Shown: in pieces, positions 49,071 through 62,041 of the stretch | Numbering within the stretch: position 1 is the first letter of the stretch | Layout: each line of letters starts with the position of its first letter | Origin: Gongronella butleri | Lineage: Eukaryota; Mucoromycota; Mucoromycetes; Mucorales; Cunninghamellaceae | NCBI GenBank assembly: GCA_025201375.1 | Contig: JAIWZP010000008.1 | Coordinates: forward strand, 310,001 to 374,000 | Direction: 5' to 3' | Length of the DNA: 64,000 nt | Made by a program: the position numbers and the translations under genes | The notes under the pieces: generated by a model | What the model saw: the letters and a program-made list of their open reading frames with translations, nothing else | Told to the model about the DNA's origin: nothing | Database searches by the model: none

Positions 49071-49805
49071 CGATGTCTGGTAGTAATCAAAGTGTTCTAT
49101 GACACCAGGTCATCTTAATATTCGGCTAGAGCAATCTTGCGATGCGTGCAAAATTTAGGACAAATACAAATGACAGAGAGTTTCTCTCCTGGTCGATATG
49201 GCCAAATCAGCCCAAACTTCTTGATGGGGTAGCAACTTGTTTGCGGCGATTCTTGGTGGCACTCGGCTTGCCCACTCTTGTAATATTGCATTAAAAAACA
49301 AATGTTCACTCTAGGAATTTGATTGTTCAATCACATCTTTTTCAAAAGCAAGCTAGAACATCTCAAATTTGGTCTGCATGTTTCAATGTTCACGAAAGAT
49401 AACTGGTCCTATTTTGTAGAGATTGAATAGTTGTAACGACGAGAAATCAAGGAATTCATGCAATTTGGCATATTTGGTGCATAGCTCAATTTTGACGAAG
49501 TGGACGCTCGTCAAAATTATATACGCGTACTACTTTTAATCCCTGCTTGTCCCGTCCTGTGTGACAAAATTGGTGATCCATTAGGTGGATGCCGAGAATA
49601 TCATATATGGGTGTATTTTTGGCTTTTTGATCGTTTGTCGATAAATTTGCACCGAACAGCAATAATACCAGAAATTTGTTGGTGCGATGGAGTGAATTGT
49701 CATCCAGTTTGCAACATAAAATAGTTGATAATCTCGAAAAAGAAATCAAAATGCATTTTTGACATTAATATTTGAAAGCATAGCGCTTTCCATCCCGTTA
49801 AAGCA

Positions 49806-50048
49806 ATGTCACAAACGACGCGAAAAGTGTCATTCGAGACTACCAGCCCAGCTGCAGCAACCAGATGCGACATGGCAATGAAAGAAAAGGCAATTGAGCT
49901 CACTGGTGCGGCATTAAGCAATTTAGACGCATTCACGCGCAATGACACCAATGCAATGTTTTGTGTGGTCATGCGATTCCTTGGGCAAGATGACGCCTTG
50001 ACAGAGGCACTCATCTGCACCGTCTTATGCCGCTGTACAATGACATGA
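49806..50048 (+). CDS. Small ORF of unknown function (weak)
   Basis: 80-codon ORF starting MSQTTRKVSFETTSPAAATR with ordinary composition and a helix-like middle (KEKAIELTGAALSNLDAFTR). No homologue recognised. It is the only short ORF in 47632-50614 whose codon choice looks non-random to me. An overlapping longer ORF on the minus strand looks like its shadow. It could equally be chance. Confidence 0.25.
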   Translation: MSQTTRKVSFETTSPAAATRCDMAMKEKAIELTGAALSNLDAFTRNDTNAMFCVVMRFLGQDDALTEALICTVLCRCTMT

Positions 50049-50145
50049 GCAAAAAGGCACGCATTTATCAATAATCTACAAGAAAACAACTATAGCAAGC
50101 CATTGCGCAGCGACACGTCTTGCAAGATGAAGTGCGAAGCAAAGC

Positions 50146-50614
50146 GTGGGTAGCACACACACGGGATGGTGGCGCGTGAGGGTGTCAGGGAGGGGCAGGC
50201 GGGCAATGGGGGCAAGTGCACGTGACGCTGCGGGCGATGCGAAGCGGCCATTTGAAAAAAAAAAAAGGCGGGAAGAAAACGAGGGGACCCTTTTTTTTCT
50301 GCTCTTTTCTTGTTCTTTTTTTTTTATTTCTTGTCTTTATGCGCTAGTCGCTCTGATCGTTGTTCAGGTGTATTCCTCTGTTGTTATTGACTTGTTAGAC
50401 TCTCTGCTTTTTTTTTTTTTTTTTTGCCTCTCTTCCACGCCACACGCGCGCACTTCTTCCTCCGCTTCCCATCTGACCGTCTTTTCCCCCCCCCTCCATC
50501 CTCTCGCTGACGTACACCTTATCACGTCCCCCTTGTCTTTCTCTCTTTGTCTCTCTTTCTCTCACTCACACACGCAAAACACCGCTTTAGCCCTTTATTT
50601 CTGCTCGCCAACTT
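50146..50614. promoter_or_regulatory. Pyrimidine-rich leader of the myotubularin gene
   Basis: From about 50405 to 50600 the plus strand is almost purely C/T with A-poor stretches (T18, C9, CTCTCTTTGTCTCTCTTTC). This is the most extreme example of the pyrimidine-rich leaders seen before many genes here. The plus-strand ORF across it is a composition artefact. Confidence 0.45.
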
Positions 50615-52938
50615 ATGTTTCAAAGCCGTATCGACCTCTTGAAAATCACGCAGGCAAGTGTGCCGGCTTTCGAATGGATATGGCAGTAAAACTCACGACC
50701 GCTCTCTTGCATCTCCCTTTTTTTTTTCACCAGGTGTCCGATGTGCAGCTTGAAAAGGGCAAGGAAATCATTAGTGGCACGCTCCATTTGACGGTGCACA
50801 ACATGATCTTCAATTATGCCGATGGCGAGCTCTGGGTAAATGCGAAAAAATGGCAACGGCAGCGAGGGGCGCACGTGTCAATTCTCGTTTTTTTCATTGT
50901 TCTAGATCCCATACCCGATCATCCACACGATGGAGCGCCGCCCGCCGTCGTTGCAATCCGGGCGCCATCCGCTTGTCATCCGATGTCGCGACTTTCTTAT
51001 TGTCACATTGTCCATGCTCAAGGAAGGCGAGGCTCAGGATGTGTTTGAAAGCGTCCAAAAGCTGACATGCATCAGTAAGCATTGGTTTTTTTTAAAAAAG
51101 GTCAATGACTCACGCACTTTTTTTTTTTTTTCAACAGACTCACCCGAGCAATTGTACGCCTACAGCTACCAGCCTTGTCCTGCATTCACGGCGACCGACG
51201 GCTGGAAGCTGTATGACCCGCTGGCCGAGTATGCGCGCATGGGTGTTGGCACAAAGACCAATGCCTGGCGCTTCACCACCATCAATCGCGACTACAAGGT
51301 ACAATTTTGCAAGCGTGTGTGGGCGCCAATTGGCCCTTCCCCCACGGGCTGCGGCTCACTTTTTTTTTCTTTCTTTTTTGCATTTGCATAGTATTCTCCG
51401 ACCTACCCACGCACGCTTGTGGTCCCTAGCAAGATCAGCGACAATGTCCTCAATTATGCCGCAAAATATCGCAGCAAGGCACGCATCCCCGTCTTGTCCT
51501 ATCTGCATTGGCAAAACATGGTCAGAAAGATGAAAAATAATGAGGCGAATGAGGGCTGGAAGTGCTCATTTTTCATTTTTTGTTATTGTAACGATTTAGG
51601 CGACGATCACGCGCAGCAGCCAGCCCATGGTTGGATTCAAGCAAGCGCGGTCGATCCAGGACGAGAAGCTGATTGAGGCCATTTTTGCCTCCAACGTGCC
51701 GACGGCGCCCAATGGCCAGGTTGTATATGGTTCCACGGCCGCCAACATGATTGTCGACGCGCGCCCCATGGCCAATGCCATGGGCAACGTTGCCAGAGGC
51801 GCAGGCACGGAAAACATGGACAATTACCGCAATTGTAAAAAGATTTATATTGCCGTCGACAATATCCACGTCATGCGCGACAGCCTCGCAAAGATGTGTG
51901 AAGGTAAAGCGCCAAAAAAAAAAAAAAAAAGTCGAGTCAGGTGGCGGACACGGCACAAGACGCGTCGCGTCGCGTTTTTTTTTTTCAAGAGTTTAGAAAA
52001 AGACACTTATGCCCTTCTTTTTTTTTTTTTGTTTGATAGCGATGCAAGGTGCAGACAACCACGGTCTTGTGAATCGTGCTGGTCTGCAGAAATCGAATTG
52101 GCTGAAGCACATTGGCACGCTTGTGGAAGGGACGCTTGCGATTGTCAAGAACATTCACGTTTACAATTCGCACGTGCTGGTTCACTGTTCGGATGGGTGG
52201 GACCGCACGGCGCAGCTTGTGTCTGTGAGCGAGCTGTGCCTGGACCCGTTTTACCGCACGCTGCGCGGGTTCCAGGTGCTGATTGAAAAGGAATGGGTGT
52301 CGTTTGGGCACAAGTTTGCGGACCGGTGCGGCCACCTGTCCAACGAAAAGTATTTTGTCAATCTCGCGTACAGCGGCGGCAATGCCGCGACCAATACCCT
52401 CAAGGACATGCAGAACAAGTTCTACAGCAAGGCCAACAGCGCCTTCCAGCGCGAGACCAGCCCCGTGTTCCATCAATTCCTCGATTGCGTCTACCAGCTC
52501 CTGCAACAATACCCTACGCGCTTCGAGTTCAATGAGCAGCTGCTGATCGATCTGCATTACCACGTCTACGCGTGCCAGTACGGCACTTTCCTCTTCAATT
52601 GCGAAGCCGAGCGCACAACACACCAGCCGCAGCAAAAGACATTTAGCATGTGGGACGATGTCAATTCGCATCCAGACAAGTACACAAGCCAAAACTATGA
52701 CCCCAAAAAGGACTTTGATGTGGTCGATGGTGGCGGCGTCCTCTTCCCAGACGCCAACGACATTCAATACTGGTCTGGTCTCTTCAATCGCCGTCCAGAC
52801 GAATTCCTCGAGCCCATCACCATGCAGACAGGCCATCCTCTGCAGCTCCACACCGATGATGACCCCAATCCCAATGAAAACGACAATGGCAATCTCCACG
52901 AGACTGTCGCCATCAACGACAATGGTGGACCCCTCTAA
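50615..52938 (+). CDS. Myotubularin-family phosphoinositide 3-phosphatase (Ymr1/MTM type)
   Basis: Exons 50615-50653, 50734-50835, 50906-51074, 51138-51298, 51392-51520, 51600-51903 and 52040-52938 give about 600 aa. Residues 1-110 form a PH-GRAM domain (GTLHLTVHNMIFNY, HPLVIRCRDFLIVTL). The phosphatase domain has WRFTTINRDY, RIPVLSYLHW and KIYIAVDNIHVMRDSL. The catalytic VHCSDGWDRTAQL (C at about 351, CX5R intact) is followed by LDPFYRTLRGFQVLIEKEWV then SFGHKFADRCG. It dephosphorylates PI3P and PI(3,5)P2 on endosome/vacuole membranes. Intron 1 starts with GC (CAG|GCAAGT), a non-canonical GC-AG intron. The C-terminus is Asn/Asp-rich; no coiled coil or FYVE domain seen. Confidence 0.95.
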
Positions 52939-53797
52939 AACTATGTTTGTCGCCTTGTAGTCTATTTGCTTCTCTTTTTTTTTTACGCCTCTTTTTTTTT
53001 TTCATTCCCCATTCCCACCGCTCCCCACCGCCCACCTTTTCCTTTTTTTTTCTTGTGCATCAAATAAACGCGTCTTGCGACGTATGATAAATGACGGCAC
53101 GGCGGCGGTCTAGGTGAGAAACACATTTGTTTTGCTTGAAAAGCCTGTTTTTTTTTCTCGAGATTCCCACCATGCAAAAAAAGTCAATATACCCATTGCA
53201 CGTGTGTGTTCGGGCTAGCATGTTTTTTTTTTTTGGTCCTCACCCCAGCCAAGAAAAGGAGCCAAAATGCCAAACCAGTGCTACGCGACGGCGCATTTCG
53301 CCATTTCAACGAATGATCATGCAGCTGCGTCAGCAAATGCAATGAAACGAAATGAAACAACGCCTCGCATTTCCGCCATGAAGGGCAAAATGGGGTTGCC
53401 AGACGCGCCCACGGCGGAAGTTTTCCCTCCAAATCTTCTAAAAAAAAAAAAAAAAAAGAGGGATTCATCAGGTGATGATGAGTTCTCACACACAAGCATG
53501 CTTCTGTTGGGCCCGCGATGAAAAAGTTTGCATTGAAGAGCGCCTAGAGAAACAATAAAAAACAGGGTCAAAAGCACACAGACAATGGCCCAAGAAAACT
53601 TTATTTGGCGCGATCGGAAACAAAAGCCAATGGCCTGCGCGCTTATTCAGCTCGGTGCGCGGCGCCATTGGCCGCGCATCGGCGGCATGAAACCAAATTT
53701 GCAGGGCGTCGCGAAACATAAAAAAAAAAAAAAGCGCATTAAAAAAAACGTCTTCCCTTCTTTTTCCCTCTCCTTCACTTGCACTATCTTTTTAAAC
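52939..53797. other. Gene-free stretch before catalase
   Basis: About 860 bp with many T/A runs and an AAATAAA after myotubularin (about 53061). The last 45 bases before the catalase ATG are pyrimidine-rich (CTTCTTTTTCCCTCTCCTTC). No ORF supported. Confidence 0.5.
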
Positions 53798-55709
53798 ATG
53801 TCTCGCAAAATCATGACTACGTCCCAGGGCACGCCTGTGGAAAACAATCAAACCTCGCTGACCGCAGGCAATGCGGGTCCCGTCCTCATCCAAGATTTCC
53901 ATCTCCTTGACAAGCTTGCTCACTTTGACCGTGAGCGCATTCCCGAACGTGTGGTCCACGCCAAGGGTGCCGGTGCGCATGGCTACTTTGGTAAGAGACG
54001 ATGAAGATGATGATAACAAAAAACGCGCCAAATGGGCTCATTTTGCCCTTTCTCCATTGCAAGAGGTGACGCACGATATCACGCACCTTTCCAAGGCCAA
54101 GTTTTTGAATCAAGTTGGCAAGCGCACGCCCGTCTTTGCGCGCTTCTCGACGGTGGGCGGCGAAAAAGGGTCTGCTGGTAAGACAAAATTCAATGACGTG
54201 GGAACAAAAAAAAAATTAAAATTAGGGAGACTAACGCTTTCGTCCTTGCTTTGCAGACACGGCACGCGACCCTCGCGGCTTTGCCGTCAAATTCTACACC
54301 GAAGAAGGCAATTGGGACATGGTGGGCAACAACACGCCTGGTAAGCTCACATTCTGGCTCCATGACTACCTTTTTTTTTTTTTTTTTTTTGCTCATCCGA
54401 TCGATCTTTTTAAAAAGTGTTCTTTATCCGCGATCCGCTCAAGTTCCCCGATTTTATTCACACCCAAAAGCGCGATCCCAAGACCAACTACCGCAATTGG
54501 GATTACTTTTGGGACTTTTTGTCCCTCGTGCCCGAGTCGCTGCATCAAGTCACCATCCTGTTTTCCAACCGTGGCACGCCCGACGGCTTTCGGTATGGAA
54601 AAAAGAAAAAAAAACGCGTATCGCTCACCCATTGGCCATGGAATTTGACCTGTTTTCTCTCTTTTATAGCCACATGGACGGCTTCTCGAGCCACTCGCTG
54701 GTGGTGGTGAATGAGAAGAATGAGGGCCATTATGTCAAGTGGCACTTTAAGACGGAGCAGGGCATCAAGAACCTCAAAGCATCCGAGGCCGATCGCCTGG
54801 CTGGCGAGGACCCAGACTATGCGACGCGCGACCTGTTTGAAGCGATTGAAAAGGGCGATTACCCCGCATGGAAGGTTTATGTCCAGGTCATGGACTTTAA
54901 GGACGCTGCCAAGTATCGCTGGAACCCGCTCGACGTCACCAAGGTCTGGCCGCACGGGGATTACCCGCTGCAACCTGTTGGCCGCATGGTCTTGGACCGC
55001 AACCCCGAAAACTACTTTGCCGAGGTCGAGCAGTCCGCATTTTCGCCCTCTCACATGGTGCCTGGCATTGCGCCCAGCAGTGATCGCATGCTTCAAGGTA
55101 GAAAACCAAAAAAAAAAAAAAAAAGAAAAAAAAAGTTGCGTTTCACCGTCCGATTTGGCTCACGCGTCTCGCTTGTCATTCAAAGGCCGCCTGTTCTCGT
55201 ACCCTGACACGCACCGCCACCGTCTCGGCACGTCCAACTACGCGCAAATCCTTATCAATCAGCCCAAGACCCAGATCGCCAACTACCAGCGCGACGGTCA
55301 GATGCAGGGTATGCACTTTTTTTTTTTTTGTTTGATCGTGACCATGCTCATTCTTTTTTTTATTATTTTCGGCATGACAGTCAATGGCAACCAGGGCGGC
55401 GGGCCCAATTACGAGCCAAACTCGCAGACTCTCGCCACGCAGAGCAATTTGGCGGGCACGTCGTTTTTAGACCAGGAGGTCGCCGGGAAAATTGGCCGAT
55501 ACACGTTCGAACTGACGGACGACGACTTTGCACAACCAGGCGCGCTGTTCCGTCTGCAGTCCGACGAGGAACAGACGGATCTCGTCAACAACATGGCCGG
55601 TGCTCTGGGCAACGCCAATAAAGAGATCCAGGCGCGCATGATTGCACACCTCAAGCGCGCCGACCCCAAGTATGGCGAGCGCGTCGAGCAAGCGCTTGCC
55701 AACAAATAA
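53798..55709 (+). CDS. Monofunctional haem catalase, small-subunit type
   Basis: Exons 53798-53990, 54064-54177, 54257-54340, 54418-54592, 54670-55097, 55186-55308 and 55381-55709 give about 481 aa, the usual small-subunit catalase length. Active-site segment [20 protein letters not shown] with catalytic His54; [52 protein letters not shown]; haem-ligand Tyr in [14 protein letters not shown]. It decomposes hydrogen peroxide. The C-terminus reads VEQALANK, so no SKL-type PTS1 signal is present and the location may be cytosolic. All key residues are intact. Confidence 0.97.
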
Positions 55710-55984
55710 GCGAATGTCGTTGGTTTGACCGATCGACACCCAGCTTTCCCTCTCCCTCCTCCCCTTTGTGTACGACCTCTCCCCTTTATTTGAACCATGA
55801 ATTATGATGCTATGATGGGCCTATGGCTATGGAATTAAAAAAACAATGACTTGAACATGGAAGATACCGGTGCGTGATCCTCGCCAGCGTGAATTGGCAT
55901 TTTGAATTGGCAGCAAGCAGTCAAGATGCTAGTTCAAGTCTGCTGCTGCCTGCCTGTCCACCATCCATATTCACGAAATTCAGC

Positions 55985-56560
55985 TTCTGCAAGCGTGAAA
56001 ATAAATTAGTCTACGTACATCTCGGCAAGCGCCCGAAAAAATACACGACGAGTTTCATTATGATATCATAGTTTTTTCTTTTTTGGATTTTGCACACAAA
56101 CCAAGCTTTTGATCTGTCCATGTTTCAATCTTATTTAGTAGAGGACAGAAACTGACGCGTCACGCGTGCTACAGTATCATTTCGATGCCTGAAGCATCGT
56201 GCTATCATACACAGCATACTGTAAAAACGTGCACATTTGCCTTTTAAAAATAAAGAGCATATTTTTCAGACTTTGCCAGCCTGCTGAGCCTCCAGAAATT
56301 TTTTTACAGCCTGCCTGTCCGCTAATTAAAAATGCGTCGCGGTATAAAAAACGACGGCCCAGCAGGCAGTGCTCGCGACGGGTTCGCCCGGTTTTTTCTG
56401 GGCCTGCAAATTCCAAAAACCTTCAATTTTCCCTATTTCTCATTTGTCTCGTCATCTGCTTGATCGATACCGCTTAAAAACAGCCGCATTACGTTCAACA
56501 CAAAAATTGCAACAAAAAAGCTTAAACCACCAAAGCGCTACGATCACTTTTGAACAATTC
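55985..56560. repeat. Dispersed repeat family A, copy 2
   Basis: Partner of 1610-2165 (same orientation). It shares the CCAGAAATTTTTTTACAGCC core and CAAAAAAGCTTAAACC..AAAGCGCTACGA. An internal GACGCGTCACGCG is absent from copy 1. Non-coding. Confidence 0.75.
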
Positions 56561-56989
56561 AGGGGTCACTCAGGGGTCACACATTTCAATCTCAGAACAT
56601 GCCAAATTTGCGAAATTTCGAACTCCGAGTGAGCAATGCATCCCAAACAGGTAAATCCGACAATTTGCTAATGGCAGACAAAACAGCAGATCGCCTCAAC
56701 TTAAGAAAAATGCCCAAAGAGTGACGCACGAACGGCGATCGACTGAGAAAAGTGCTTACTTTGGGCAAGATTTTTTGCAAAAATTTAAGATTTGACACTT
56801 CCAAATTTAGTTGCGTAAATTGCATGGAATTTTTTTTACTGTATTTTTTTTGCAGGTTTTTGTGCGCTGTAGAATGGGCTGCAAGCTGGTGAAATGACCG
56901 ATGCAAAAAGTTAAATCCCAAGCCAGCGCCCTGCAAGTCGTCCCATCAGATGCTTTGCCCCCCTGTTTTTTATTAAATATGAACTAAAA

Positions 56990-58900
56990 ATCGGGGGTTG
57001 ACAGACAGTTGTCGAGGAAATCGCCATTGAATTTTTTGTTGAAAAAGTGTACATATTTCCTCGGTCAGTTTTGATCAGATCGCCGTGAAACTTGTTTCAT
57101 TCGGTGTAGATTCAGCAGCAGCATTTGGCACGTTGAACACATCGCTGGTTATTTTTCCAGTTGTCGAGAAAAGCAAGTTTGAAGATTGATCCAATGTTTG
57201 ATCGACTTTTGCAAGCGGGCAAAGTTCATCCATCGGGCAACCAAACAACCAGGAAATGACACCCGAGTGCGTCTCTTTCGATCGGTGCCATTTCACTGTC
57301 CACAAAATATTTTGAGAGACTACTTTTGCCGGATTCGCTCGTGGAAATGTCAGAATTTTGGATTCATCTGCACAATGACTGTCGGTCGACTCCTGGTTTG
57401 AACGGTTTTTCAAAAAGAGTCGCGTCGGTAAAACATTATGTGTAGATTTTGGGCCACCCAACCATGATGATTTGTGGCATTTAATCCTGCATTTGTAAAA
57501 ATGTCGAGATTTCTATTTCATCTGCAAAACGATCCAGTCAATCTTGGGGTTTCATGTTGTGTTGTTGAATAAGGCGCTGCGAAATAGTCAAAGGGCAAAG
57601 GTTGGGAGGCAATCGATTCATGATTTGTGCTGATCATCCATGGATTTGTGCCAATTCTTGAAAACGGCGCATGCCACGAAAACGGCCTGATCAACATCTG
57701 GTTTTTTAATTTTTCTTCCAAAGGTAGACGCTGAAAAAGCCAAGTGGCAAAGTTTGGCGATGATCGAGTCATGATTTTACTGCGAAATGAATTTTACAAA
57801 AACGCGCTATAGCCAAATTTTCAGCAATGCCGTGCTTCCCGACAAACCACATTGATGATTGACCTTTGGATTTTTATTTTTTTCTGAGAAGAGAGGAGCA
57901 ACATCCACTACATGCAAAAGTTTCGTGGAGCTGCGATGAGTCCTTGGTGATGAAATCTTTTTTTTCAAATTTAGAAAAAAAAAAAGGGTGGGTCAGGTCA
58001 AAATGGATCTGGAGGTTCACCCGCCTTGAGAGGCTCAGGTCTCTCAAATCCGTTTGGCAACCTACACATTGGACATCTGAGAGTCATATCATTAGGTGCA
58101 TTGACCTCTTCTTTCTTAGCAAATCTGCAATAAAAGTCGGGGGTCGATCTAGCTGTTTTCGAGGAATGAGCAATCAAAGCCAAATTTTAGAAAATGGAAT
58201 ATCTGCATCACTTTTGGTCGCACGCTGGTGAAACTGGGTTCAACCGACAGAGAATCGAATTCTGCATTTATTGTCACAGCAGCACGCCATCCTTTGTCTT
58301 GTCCATTGCCGAGAAAAACGAAGCTGAAATGTTTGATTGGGCGTTGCAAGCGTACAAATATTGTGCATCGACGTTCCCGGGCAGGGATAAAATGACCCCC
58401 TTGTGCGTGTCTTTTTTCCACTTGTAAGATTTAAGCATGGTCGAATAGCAGCTTGACGCGCTAGAGACAAAATTGTGAATTTATGGAGCATTGTCAATTT
58501 TCTTGCCAACGGTCAGATCAACCCCCGGTTTTTACTATTGCTCTGAAAAGAGAGAGACCAAAATGCTCATATGCCAAAATTTCATGGAGCTGCAAGCACT
58601 CGATGGTGCGCCACATCGATTTTCAAAAATGACGATTTTCCATCGATTTTCCAAGGGGTACAGTCACGAATTTTAACCTGGCAAAACTTGGTTCCTCGAA
58701 TCGCCGTTCACCCACATGGTAGAATGCGTCCATTTGCCGATGAAAATGCCATAAAACCCCGGGCTCCATCAACTGGTTCTCATTGCAACCGAAGAAGAAT
58801 TAGACCAAGACATAGTTATAATGGTGAAAATGTCGATATTTTGGATTCATCTTCACAACGACTCAACGGACCTCTAGTTTTAAACGCCTTGTTGAAAAAA
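56990..58900. repeat. Degenerate tandem array, ~1.1 kb unit (family E)
   Basis: 57000-57480 is repeated in diverged form at about 58130-58500, in order: TCGGGGGT(T/C)GA, a TCGAGGAA stretch, a GTGAAACT stretch, GAGAAAA..AAG, a TTGCAAGCG stretch and a TGAC(A/C)CC stretch with GTGCGT. A second shared block, TTTTGGATTCATCT(G/T)CACAA..GACT, occurs at about 57355 and 58840. A third, TCTGA(G/A)AAGAGAG..TTCGTGGAGCTGC or TTCATGGAGCTGC, occurs at about 57880 and 58545. A family D fragment is embedded near 58655. No gene seen in 55710-59588. Confidence 0.6.
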
Positions 58901-59138
58901 AGGCGCGAAATAAATCTGTGTCTGCAGATTTGGGCTCGCGGCCGCCAATTTACCCTTCCTGAAATAGCTCTTTTTATGATATGAGCATTTTTGGTGGAAA
59001 GTAACCAGCCAGAATCATCTGTATTTTATTTGAGCGTCAAAAAGCTTGTCGCTGGCGTTGCATGCCAACAAAAGCATGAAAAAAGCCGACGCGCCCGCAT
59101 CGCTTGGCATAAAAAAGTCAGCTGACGCCAGGCACAGA

Positions 59139-59171
<33 letters not shown>

Positions 59172-59588
59172 GTGGAGCTGGGGGCCGCAGGCGCGGAGTT
59201 GGGCTTGGGTTCAGGGGCATGCGAAGCAGAAAAAAAAAAGGTCGTGCCCAAGGGTCCTTGGCCAGCTTTTGTTCATTTCTGCATGGGCGCGGGGGCCGGC
59301 ATACGCAGCACGGGACAGAAAAGCATAAAAAAAAAAAGAAATGGCAGAGGGTTTGTTTGTGCTCTTAGGAGTGCAAATTCGCGCAGCCAAGCCCTTGTCC
59401 GGTAAGGTATGGATCTCCGTTTGCCAATATTAGAGTTTTGGGGAGGACTGGGCGGAGCTTCTTGTGCTCCAGAAGCTCCACAGAGCGGATTGTCGACGCC
59501 TCGGTTGATTGAGCGTTGCCAATTTATCTTTTTTTTTTTTTCTCTCTTTTCTCATTTTGTCATTTTTCCTTTTTCTTTCTACGACAAT

Positions 59589-61269
59589 ATGCTACGCAAG
59601 AAGCGCAATTTTAAGAATTTGACGCTCAGCGACTCGCCTGTGGTCATGGCGCCAAACAATACGGAACGCGAGTACAGCCAGCTTGTCGACGAGTTGAGTG
59701 AACTGGAGATTGGGCTTGAGCTGCAGCTCGACCTGCGGCCCGAAGACTTTGAGACGCTCGATGAGCTTGGGCGCGGCAATGGCGGTGCCGTATACAAGGT
59801 CAAACACGTTCGCACCAACACTATTATGGCGAGAAAGGTAAAAGGCAATAAAAAACCAGGGGTCAGCCGTGACGCGTGTCGATTATTTTACCCCTGATTT
59901 TTTTTTTGAAAAACAGGCCATTTACGTGGAAGCCAACAACACGGTGCGCAAACAGATCATTCGCGAGCTTCAATTCATGCACGAGTGCAATTCCAAGCAC
60001 ATTGTGAGCTTTTACGGCGCATTTACCAATGGTGTGGACATTTCAATCTGCATGGAGTACATGGAAGCTGGGTAAAAAGCTCTTTTTCTCGTTTTTCTCT
60101 CTCTTTCTTTTTTTTTTTTTTTTGCTCACGATGGGCGGGGGTTGCGGCGATTTAGGTCTTTGGACAAGATTTACAAGAAGCATGGTCCCATTCGCCTGGA
60201 TGTGCTCAAGAAAATTGGCTTTGCAGTAAGATGATTGTGTGACAGGGAAATCCCGCGCGAGGGCGGAATGAAAGCAAGATCATTTACGAGCTAATTAAAT
60301 CCTTTACCTCGTCTCCTCTTTTGCGTGTTTATTTGCCATGCTTTAGGTTGCAGACGGTCTGATCTATCTTTATGACGAGCATCGCATTATTCATCGAGGT
60401 ATGCCACCCATTAGATCATTGGAACATTGAAAATGGAGCTAAAAAAAAAAAAAAGAGGAAACGAGGCAAATACAAGAGCAAGCTACCAATTGCTCCATGT
60501 TTTTATTCGCTAATGTCGCTGTGTGTCTAGACCTCAAGCCGTCGAACGTGCTCGTCAACTCAAAAGGGCAAATCAAGTTGGGTGATTTTGGCGTATCGGG
60601 CAAATTGACGGATTCGCTGGCCAATACCTTTGTTGGCACGAGCGGGTATATGAGTGTAAGTTGAAATTGAAACCCTGTTGAAAAAAAGCATGCGCGTCGC
60701 GACGTGGGGACATTGGTCGCGTGATGTTGGCAGCGGAGTGGGGGGAGGGGCACGATGACTGCGCAAAAGAGGCGTGGGACGCTCATTTCTCTTTTTAAAT
60801 TAGCCGGAGCGCATCATGGGCTACCCATACAGTGTCAAGTGCGACGTGTGGAGCGTGGGCATCATGATGATCGAGCTTGCCATGGCCAAGTTTCCCTGGG
60901 ACACGACCATGTCAATATTCGAGATGTTGCAGCAAATTGTCCATGAACCAGTGCCAACCTTCCCAGATGACCCTGAGAAATACCCTGCAGATTTGCGCGA
61001 CTTTGTGGCCACCTGGTAAGAAAGAAAAAAAAAAAACTCCACTCCAGACAAAGGGGACAAGGTTTCACCTTTTTTTTTTTTTTTAGCCTGGTCAGGGACT
61101 CCGATGCGCGATCGACACCCCGGGAATTATTAGTGAGTTTGGCGATCCATGGTGAATGAAGCTCGGGGGCTCATTTATACTTTTTTTATCTCTCCAGGAA
61201 CACGTGTACCTGCAATCGTCGCTGCAAGAAAAGGTCGACTTGCAACGTTGGGCGCTGGAAGTGTGCTGA
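59589..61269 (+). CDS. MAP kinase kinase (Ste7/Byr1-like)
   Basis: Exons 59589-59837, 59917-60071, 60156-60225, 60347-60398, 60531-60655, 60804-61015, 61087-61132 and 61198-61269 give about 326 aa. N-terminal basic stretch ([13 protein letters not shown]) could be a MAPK docking site. Kinase domain: [11 protein letters not shown] loop (61-71), TIMARKAIYVE lysine (83), [60 protein letters not shown] (activation segment with Ser and Thr where MAPKKKs phosphorylate), [20 protein letters not shown]. It is compact, with almost no C-terminal extension. Expected role: dual-specificity kinase in a mating, filamentation or wall/stress MAPK cascade; which one cannot be told. Confidence 0.93.
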
Positions 61270-62041
61270 TGACGCCACGACCCCATGATCGTTCTTCCAA
61301 CCCTACACTATACCAAAATATTCATAAAACAGGCAATGGATGCCAACATGGAGCGACGTCGAGGTGCATTGGGCTTGCATTGAGCTTGGGTTTCTCCTTT
61401 TTTTTTTTTTTTTTTTTACGCGCCCATCGCACGATGCAGCCCTTTTTGGCATCTCAATGGGGCAGTGCAAGATTGAGAAGCATGGATGTTGCTGCTTGGG
61501 TTTTACTCATGACCTGACCTTTTAGGGGGGGATGACATGCGGCAAATTGAGAAAAAAAATAGTCACGTCTTTTTGTTGACGGTGAAAGCCGCGAATGGCA
61601 TGCGCGACTCGAGACACGGCCGCCTTCATTAGGATGCAAAGAGGGCACCGGATCGTCGCTGCCCACGGGCCAGGGGGCCGTGCTGGCCAATAGGGGACCA
61701 TGCGGGGAGACGAGGATCAATGGTCGGATCGCGGGTGTCCTCACAGACCATGTGTCCAACAAGCGACGTCGTTTTGCCATGTGACACGATAAAGCATCAA
61801 GCTCGTCGTTTTGCTCGGCTTGTCCAAATGGAGACGCACCACAAAAAAAGTCATGGGGACAAGCAAAAAAAAAAAAAAAAAATCGAAAAAAAGATCATGC
61901 ACACAACTTTTTTATTTTATGATATGATTCAGATAGATGACAAAAACGAGTACAGTACAGCAGAGAAAGAGAAAAAAAAAGTAGAAAAAAAGAGAGGGGG
62001 GAGAAAGATCTACAAATGTGATGCAATTTTGAAAATAAAAG
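61270..62041. other. Gene-free convergent intergenic stretch
   Basis: About 770 bp between the convergent MAPKK and the polyQ-protein 3' ends. A and T runs, including A18 near 61865. No supported ORF. Confidence 0.5.

Noticed and set aside
50615..52938. SAC1/FIG4-type phosphatase
   Set aside because: The GRAM domain and HCSDGWDRT active site are specific to myotubularins.
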